From Bacteroidota bacterium (GTDB lineage: Bacteria > Bacteroidota > Ignavibacteria > UBA10030 > BY39): 38,070 nt of DNA. Shown piece by piece: positions 32,945 through 38,070 of this stretch; positions within the stretch are counted from its first letter, which is position 1, and each line of letters starts with the position of its first letter. The translations under genes and the position numbers were made by a program. Below the pieces are notes generated by a model. It saw nothing but the letters and a program-made list of their open reading frames with translations, ran no database searches and was not told the DNA's origin. The DNA lies in contig JAUXOG010000104.1 of the NCBI GenBank assembly GCA_030682385.1, positions 88,023-126,092 on the forward strand. Reading direction: 5' to 3'.

Positions 32945-33574
32945 ATGCTAAAAGTTGGTATAACGGGCGGTATCGGAAGCGGCAAATCGGCGGTTTGCAA
33001 GATTATTGAAAAATTTGGAAATCCAATTCTTTATGCCGATGATATTGCTAAGGAACTCCTTTTTACAAATGACGCTGTAAAAAAACGAATTCGCTATGAG
33101 TTTGATGAAGATATTTATGATGAGAAAGGTTCCATAGATAAGAAGAAATTAGCTAAACTGATTTTCTTTGATAGTAAACTCAAAACAAAACTCGAAAACA
33201 TTGTTCATCCCTTCGTAATTGATTATGTAAAAAAGCAGTTTAAGAAATTTGAATCTTCGAACGAATATAAAATTATTTTCTTGGAAGCTGCTCTCATTTA
33301 TGAGTCAGGCGTTGATGAGTTACTCGATTATGTTGTTGTTGTTAATGCTGATCAAGAGAGATGTATCAATCGTGTTATCGAACGGGATAAAACAAGCAGA
33401 GATGATGTCCTCGGCAGGATCAATGCGCAGATGGATCCGAAACAAAAAGTCGAAATGGCTGATTTTGTAATACACAACAACGGCGATATTAATTCATTAA
33501 ATACAAACGTAGAATTTATTTATAAATTGTTACTAAAAATATCGGAAACGCAAAATGGACTTAAAAGCACGTGA
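32945..33574 (+). CDS. coaE: Dephospho-CoA kinase
   Basis: Last step of CoA synthesis: phosphorylates dephospho-CoA. 209 aa. P-loop GITGGIGSGKSAVCKIIEKF at residues 6-25; then ADDIAKELL, the lid region DKTSRDDVLGRINAQM and DFVIHNNGD near the end, all typical. Overlaps the next gene by 20 bp, so the two are coupled. Confidence 0.95.
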   Translation: MLKVGITGGIGSGKSAVCKIIEKFGNPILYADDIAKELLFTNDAVKKRIRYEFDEDIYDEKGSIDKKKLAKLIFFDSKLKTKLENIVHPFVIDYVKKQFKKFESSNEYKIIFLEAALIYESGVDELLDYVVVVNADQERCINRVIERDKTSRDDVLGRINAQMDPKQKVEMADFVIHNNGDINSLNTNVEFIYKLLLKISETQNGLKST

Positions 33575-34736
33575 AGAAGAATATTTTTTTAAAACATATA
33601 AACGTCTCGATATTGAAATAGCAAGAGGCGAGGGTTGCTGGTTGATTTCAAAAACCGGCGAACGCTATCTTGATTTATTCGGCGGGCTTGCAGTAAACTC
33701 ACTCGGTTACAACCATCCCAAAATTAATGAAGCTATCCGCACACAAATCAATAAATACATACACCTATCAAATCTATTTTTGCAGGAATCACAAGTCGAT
33801 TTAGCCGAATTGTTAATTAAGAATACCGGTTATAAAAAGATATTTTTTTCAAACAGTGGTACGGAAGCAATGGAAGGAACCATAAAACTCGCTCGAAAGT
33901 GGGGAAAAGAGAAGGGCAAATCTGAGCTTATTGCCTTCCACGGTTCATTTCACGGCAGGACTATGGGGGCACTTTCGATTACAGGTAGAGAAAAATATCG
34001 AAACGGTTACGAACCGTTTTTACAGGGTTCCATATTCAGCACTTACAATGATGCACAAGAATTAATTTCAAAAGTCAATCAAAAAACTTTAGCAGTTGTA
34101 TTAGAATTTATACAAGGCGAAGGGGGTATCAACGAAGCCGATGCTCAGTTTGTTCAAACGATTTCTGAATTGCGGGAAAAGTTTGGATTTCTTTTAATCG
34201 CCGATGAAATCCAATCGGGAATCGGACGAACCGGCAAATTTTTCGCATTCAATCATCTTAACATTGCTCCCGATGTTGTAGTAATTGCGAAACCACTCGG
34301 TGGCGGACTTCCATTAGGAGCCTTTTTAGGTAATGAGCGTGTCGCCGATGTGTTCACCTACGGAGTTCACGGAACTACGTTTGGCGGAAATCCTGTCGCA
34401 TGTTCTGCAGGCATTGCCACAATCAAAGAAATTGTAGAAAATGGTGGAATGCAAAATGCAGAAAATATCGGTAGCTATCTTAAATCTAAATTCAATGAAC
34501 TCAAACTCAAGTATCCTAATCTCATCAAAGATGTGCGTGGCAGAGGTTGCATGTTGGGTATAGAATTAAAACACGAAGGCGAGTCACTTGTTACCGAAAT
34601 GTTGAAGAATAAAGTTTTGATCAATTGTACTAACACAAATGTTATTCGGCTATTACCTCCGTTAATTCTAACAAAAGATGAAGCCGATTTTGCAATAGAA
34701 CAATTTGATTCAATATTTTCTACATTAAATAAATAA
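33555..34736 (+). CDS. Class III PLP aminotransferase, ArgD-like
   Basis: 393 aa, fold type I omega-aminotransferase. Seen: YLDLFGGLAVNSLGYNHPKI, FFSNSGTEAMEGTIKLARKW, FHGSFHGRTMGALSITG, the cofactor aspartate D217 (IADEIQSGIGRTG) and the PLP lysine K246 (VVIAKPLGGGLPLGAF), then HGTTFGGNPVACSAG. Best match in style is acetylornithine/succinyl-diaminopimelate aminotransferase, but no arginine or lysine genes are adjacent, so the substrate stays open. It overlaps coaE by 20 bp, and nadB starts 3 bp after it. Both ends thus belong to a CoA/NAD cofactor operon. Confidence 0.88.
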   Translation: MDLKAREEEYFFKTYKRLDIEIARGEGCWLISKTGERYLDLFGGLAVNSLGYNHPKINEAIRTQINKYIHLSNLFLQESQVDLAELLIKNTGYKKIFFSNSGTEAMEGTIKLARKWGKEKGKSELIAFHGSFHGRTMGALSITGREKYRNGYEPFLQGSIFSTYNDAQELISKVNQKTLAVVLEFIQGEGGINEADAQFVQTISELREKFGFLLIADEIQSGIGRTGKFFAFNHLNIAPDVVVIAKPLGGGLPLGAFLGNERVADVFTYGVHGTTFGGNPVACSAGIATIKEIVENGGMQNAENIGSYLKSKFNELKLKYPNLIKDVRGRGCMLGIELKHEGESLVTEMLKNKVLINCTNTNVIRLLPPLILTKDEADFAIEQFDSIFSTLNK

Positions 34737-34739
34737 AAA

Positions 34740-36350
34740 ATGAAGATGGAGATTCGATCTGATTTTTTGATTATCGGAAGCGGTATTGCCGGATTGTCGT
34801 ATGCACTGCACGTGGCAAACTATGGGACTGTTTCAATTATTACCAAAAAAGCGAGAGCTGAATCGAACACTAACTTAGCTCAAGGTGGCATCGCAACTGT
34901 TTTAGCCAACGACGATTCCTTCGATCTGCACATCAAAGATACTTTGGATGCGGGCGACGGACTTTGCCACGAAGATATCGTTAAGATAGTTGTAAAAGAA
35001 GGACCTGCCCGCCTGAAAGAATTGATCGAATTAGGCGTGCAATTTACTCATCGAGATGGACATTTTGACTTAGGCAGGGAAGGCGGTCATTCACGAAACC
35101 GGATTGTTCACTCCCAAGATTTAACCGGTCGTGAAATCGAACGAGCACTTCTTCACCGCATCGCGGAACATCCTAACATACAAGTTTTTGAAAATCATAT
35201 CGCTATCGATTTAATTACCGAGCATCATTTAGGAGTTAAGTTAGATACAAATACACCTATCCATTGCTGGGGAGCTTATGTTTTAGATATTCAAAATAAT
35301 ATTGTATTAAAATTTCTTTCCGATGTTACGTTACTTTCATCCGGTGGTTTGGGGCATGTTTATTTGCATACAACAAATCCGATGATAGCAACCGGCGATG
35401 GAGTCGCTATGGCGTATCGTGCCGGTGCAAAAATAGGAAATATGGAATTCATTCAGTTCCATCCAACCACATTATTCGATTCGGGTTCACCGGCTTTTTT
35501 GATTTCAGAAGCTGTGCGAGGATTCGGAGCGGCTCTTAAAACGAAAGACGGTGAGCGATTCATGCACAAGTACGACAATCGACTCGAACTTGCGCCTCGC
35601 GATATTGTTGCCCGCGCTATAGATACAGAATTGAAAAAACGTGGCGATGATTACGTCCTCCTGGATTTGCAGCATCTTTCTCCGGATAGTATTCGCGAAA
35701 AGTTTCCATACATATTTCAAACCTGCTTAACCCGATACAAAATTGATATTACGAAGGAACTTGTTCCTGTAGTTCCTGCCGCACATTATTCTTGCGGTGG
35801 AGTTGTTACTGATACATTTGGTAGAACTAATATTCAGAATCTTTTCGCATGTGGCGAGGTTACAATGTCGGGTGTGCACGGCGCAAACCGGTTAGCAAGC
35901 AATTCGTTACTTGAAGCTATAGTATTTTCAAATCGGGCAGCAGAGACTTCTCAACAATCTCTCGTTGATGATCAACAGACTATTCCGCAAATACCCGAAT
36001 GGGACGACAGCGGAACATTCAACACCGAGGAATGGGTGTTGATTTCGCACGACCGGCGAGAAATTCAGGAAGTGATGTGGGACTATGTCGGGATTGTTCG
36101 TTCAGATTTGAGATTGGATAGAGCTTTACGGAGAATAAATTTTATTTATGATGAAGTCGAAAAATTTTATAAGAAAACTAAAGTAACCGAAGGTTTGATT
36201 GAATTAAGAAATCTTACACTCGTTGCGAAGCTGATTATTAAAAGCGCACTTTTAAGAAAAGAGAGTAGGGGGTTGCACTACACGACTGATTATACAGACA
36301 AAGATGATAAGATTTGGAAAAACGACACCTTGTTATCCGTTTGGGATTAA
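34740..36350 (+). CDS. nadB: L-aspartate oxidase (NAD biosynthesis)
   Basis: Flavoenzyme oxidising L-aspartate to iminoaspartate, first step of de novo NAD synthesis; NadA, which uses the product, is not in view. 536 aa. FAD-binding [18 protein letters not shown] (9-26), [11 protein letters not shown], the active-site region [32 protein letters not shown], and [18 protein letters not shown] with [16 protein letters not shown]. The serine-rich loop and lack of a frd/sdh operon separate it from fumarate reductase. Starts 3 bp after the aminotransferase; last gene of the operon. A 160-bp gap with repeats follows. Confidence 0.96.
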   Translation: MKMEIRSDFLIIGSGIAGLSYALHVANYGTVSIITKKARAESNTNLAQGGIATVLANDDSFDLHIKDTLDAGDGLCHEDIVKIVVKEGPARLKELIELGVQFTHRDGHFDLGREGGHSRNRIVHSQDLTGREIERALLHRIAEHPNIQVFENHIAIDLITEHHLGVKLDTNTPIHCWGAYVLDIQNNIVLKFLSDVTLLSSGGLGHVYLHTTNPMIATGDGVAMAYRAGAKIGNMEFIQFHPTTLFDSGSPAFLISEAVRGFGAALKTKDGERFMHKYDNRLELAPRDIVARAIDTELKKRGDDYVLLDLQHLSPDSIREKFPYIFQTCLTRYKIDITKELVPVVPAAHYSCGGVVTDTFGRTNIQNLFACGEVTMSGVHGANRLASNSLLEAIVFSNRAAETSQQSLVDDQQTIPQIPEWDDSGTFNTEEWVLISHDRREIQEVMWDYVGIVRSDLRLDRALRRINFIYDEVEKFYKKTKVTEGLIELRNLTLVAKLIIKSALLRKESRGLHYTTDYTDKDDKIWKNDTLLSVWD

Positions 36351-36410
36351 TATTTCTTAAATAAGAAACTAACTGATATTTTTCGGCTGTACAATCTACG
36401 ATGTCATAGA

Positions 36411-36501
36411 CCTGACATTCTCGCCTGTACGTCGGGCAGGCAGGTGAGTGTTATCTGCCGAAGGCGGACTGACATTCCCGCCTGAATCGGGCAGGTTCAC
36501 T
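36411..36501. repeat. Duplicated CGCCTG...CGGGCAGG repeat
   Basis: CTGACATTC-TCGCCTG...TCGGGCAGG (36412-36440) recurs as CTGACATTC-CCGCCTG...TCGGGCAGG (36469-36495). The same CGCC...CGGGCAGG core is in the palindrome at 1091-1128, so this is a dispersed repeat family. No gene in the 36351-36514 gap. Confidence 0.55.
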
Positions 36502-36580
36502 GGGCGATTATAAAATGAGTCGCACATTGTATTTGGTTATCTCCAAAATCTTTCATAGTTTAGACAAAAGTAATATAAAT

Positions 36581-37129
36581 ATGCACTCGGGGAAAAACAT
36601 AACTTTTCAATATTATGCTTTTGTGCTGCTCTTATTATTTTATTTCGTAAGTGCGCACTCTCAAATTGACGAAATTAAGTTCGACCGTCTTTCTGTAGGT
36701 TGGAATCTCGTCGGCTCGATCGGTGTTCCTGTAGCGGTTAGTTCAATCAGCTCAAATCCCCCAGGACTTGTCACGTCGCAGTTTTTTGGTTATGAAGGTA
36801 GCTACTTTATTACTGACTCACTTATGCCGATGAAAGGTTATTGGGTGAAAGTTAATCAGGCTGGAAAGCTAATACTTTCGTCTTATGGTTCAATGTCTTC
36901 AGCAAACCGAATTAACATTATACACGATGGTGAGATGCCGCCGTCGCCACCTGAAATTATATCAACTGCAATAAAAACATTAGTTAATGATGCACAGGTA
37001 AATGGGATATATCAAGCTGTTTGGATTGGAGATAACAACTCCGGTAAAAAGGTAAGTTCAGGTATCTATTTCTATCAGTTAAGGGCTGGTGATTTTGTTG
37101 AGACTAAAAAAATGTTATTAATTAAATAA
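36581..37129 (+). CDS. Secreted protein with shortened T9SS-type C-terminal tail
   Basis: The frame opens at 36515, but the ATG at 36581 gives a proper signal peptide (QYYAFVLLLLFYFVSAHSQ), so I prefer it: 182 aa. After it comes a GWNLVGS ... MPMKGYWVKVNQAGKLIL domain common in secreted proteins of Ignavibacteria. The end, SSGIYFYQLRAGDFVETKKM followed by LLIK, is the last strand pair of a T9SS type A sorting domain / FlgD-like Ig fold. The usual first half (YPNPFNPST ... YNxLG) is missing between residues ~135 and 140, so the sorting domain seems internally deleted. Export by T9SS is thus doubtful. Confidence 0.65.
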   Translation: MHSGKNITFQYYAFVLLLLFYFVSAHSQIDEIKFDRLSVGWNLVGSIGVPVAVSSISSNPPGLVTSQFFGYEGSYFITDSLMPMKGYWVKVNQAGKLILSSYGSMSSANRINIIHDGEMPPSPPEIISTAIKTLVNDAQVNGIYQAVWIGDNNSGKKVSSGIYFYQLRAGDFVETKKMLLIK

Positions 37130-37153
37130 TTATCAAAAATTTGGATGACCATT

Positions 37154-38070
37154 ATGAAACTCTATACTTTTCTGTTTTCTGCTATTTTCTGTGCACTTTT
37201 CTTTCAACCAAATCAATCTTATTCACAATGGGTAAAAACTAATGGGGCTGATAGCGGTTACATCAATTGTTTTACAGTTAGCCCAAACAATTCAGGTGGG
37301 TTAAATATATTTGCCGGAGGCTATGGTGGCATCTTTCTTTCTAATGACAACGGTGCAAACTGGACACTAGTTAATAATGGTTTGTTGACTACAGATGTTT
37401 TTGCAATTGCTGCTAGTGCCCCTGGCACAGGGGACACGAGTGTTTTTGTTGTGACGCTTGGCGTTTATCGATCAACAAGCAATGTTATAAATTGGTATAG
37501 GATCTATTTTGGAATGGCGCTTACGCTTGCGACAAACTTCAATATTAACGGTTATACTAATCTATTTGTCGGTACTCAGTCTGAAGGCGTCAAAATTTCA
37601 ACAGACAATGGGGCAAATTGGAGTGAAGCAAACAATGGTTTGACAAATCTTGTAGTTAGATTACTTGCTACAACTTCAAACGGTGAGAATCTCTTTGCCA
37701 GCACAGATGGCGGATTCTTTCTTTCTACCAATAACGGTGCGAGTTGGACGGCAATAAATAATGGGTTAACTAACCCTACTGTTTTAGCACTTGCCAATAT
37801 CGACACAAATTTATTTGCTGGCACAGATTGCGGAGGACTTTTTCTTTCCACGAATAATGGCATGAACTGGAATGAAGTTAACACCGGAATAGCAGATGCC
37901 CAGGTTACTTCTCTTGCAACGAGTGGATCAAATCTCTTTGCTGTGATGAATAGCAAAGTCTATCTTACTACAAATAATGGAACAAGCTGGACAAATATCA
38001 ATACTGGTTTAGAGAATAGCTATGCAGATGCAATTTTAACAAGTGGTACATATATATTTACCGGAACTTA
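37154..38070 (+). CDS. Secreted beta-propeller protein with Asp-box repeats (3' end cut by window)
   Basis: ATG at 37154 and open to the window edge; at least 305 residues. A signal peptide (MKLYTFLFSAIFCALFFQPN, ending near QSYSQ) is followed by repeats of about 40 residues, each with an Asp-box-like turn: LSNDNGANW, ISTDNGANW, LSTNNGASW, LSTNNGMNW, LTTNNGTSW, each then TxVNNG- or NTG-like. This is the pattern of BNR/Ycf48-like beta-propellers (sortilin-like). Such proteins are secreted; here the missing end may carry a T9SS tail like the neighbour. Ligand or activity unknown. Confidence 0.82.
   Translation, partial: MKLYTFLFSAIFCALFFQPNQSYSQWVKTNGADSGYINCFTVSPNNSGGLNIFAGGYGGIFLSNDNGANWTLVNNGLLTTDVFAIAASAPGTGDTSVFVVTLGVYRSTSNVINWYRIYFGMALTLATNFNINGYTNLFVGTQSEGVKISTDNGANWSEANNGLTNLVVRLLATTSNGENLFASTDGGFFLSTNNGASWTAINNGLTNPTVLALANIDTNLFAGTDCGGLFLSTNNGMNWNEVNTGIADAQVTSLATSGSNLFAVMNSKVYLTTNNGTSWTNINTGLENSYADAILTSGTYIFTGT

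Overview
The window looks like a chromosome segment from an AT-rich member of the Bacteroidota/Ignavibacteriota (FCB) group, probably close to Ignavibacteria. The clues are: a secreted protein ending in a type IX secretion (T9SS) style tail (GIYFYQLRAGDFVETKKMLL), a Bacteroidota-type promoter (TTGAC ... TATATTTG) in front of the tRNAs, a bacillithiol deacetylase (BshB1), and the order pheT - short coiled-coil protein - zapA - structured RNA - rny. The phylum is an inference; no rRNA is present.

Left part (1-8300) is accessory and repeat-rich. It opens with the end of a TPR lipoprotein/secreted protein gene, then about 800 bp of palindromes including two copies of a ~100 bp element bounded by a perfect 10-bp inverted repeat. 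On the minus strand lie purE and purK. The purK reading frame carries, in frame at its 5' end, a truncated HepT toxin preceded by its MntA partner. Upstream of that (3.8-6.5 kb) is what I read as a cluster of integron gene cassettes without an integrase (CALIN): four attC-like sites, each directly downstream of a minus-strand cassette (hypothetical protein, secreted trypsin-like protease, an ORF-less cassette, an outer-membrane beta-barrel protein). MntA-HepT' appears to be the last cassette, whose end was lost in the fusion to purK. A second, lone MntA-like gene abuts the other end. bshB1 follows, flanked by several different heptanucleotide tandem repeats.

Middle part (8300-23100) is a long plus-strand run of housekeeping genes, often overlapping or a few bases apart: xseA-xseB (exonuclease VII), dxs, a Gfo/Idh-like protein lacking the usual catalytic residues, ribD-ribE, nuoN, nnrED, a VanZ-like membrane protein, a CNNM/CorC-type CBS protein, tgt, yajC, ribBA (ends at a clear terminator), greA and a CYTH-domain protein. 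ribD, ribE and ribBA together cover most of riboflavin synthesis.

Right part (23100-38070): a promoter, four tRNAs (Gly, Cys, Leu, Val) and a terminator, then thrS-infC-rpmI-rplT (infC starts with AUU) and a terminator, then pheS-pheT, a ZapB-like coiled-coil protein, zapA, a ~235-nt strongly folded RNA (6S RNA candidate), rny, coaE, a class III aminotransferase (ArgD-like) and nadB. The window ends with a repeat-bearing gap and two secreted proteins: a short T9SS-tail protein and the start of a beta-propeller protein that runs off the edge.
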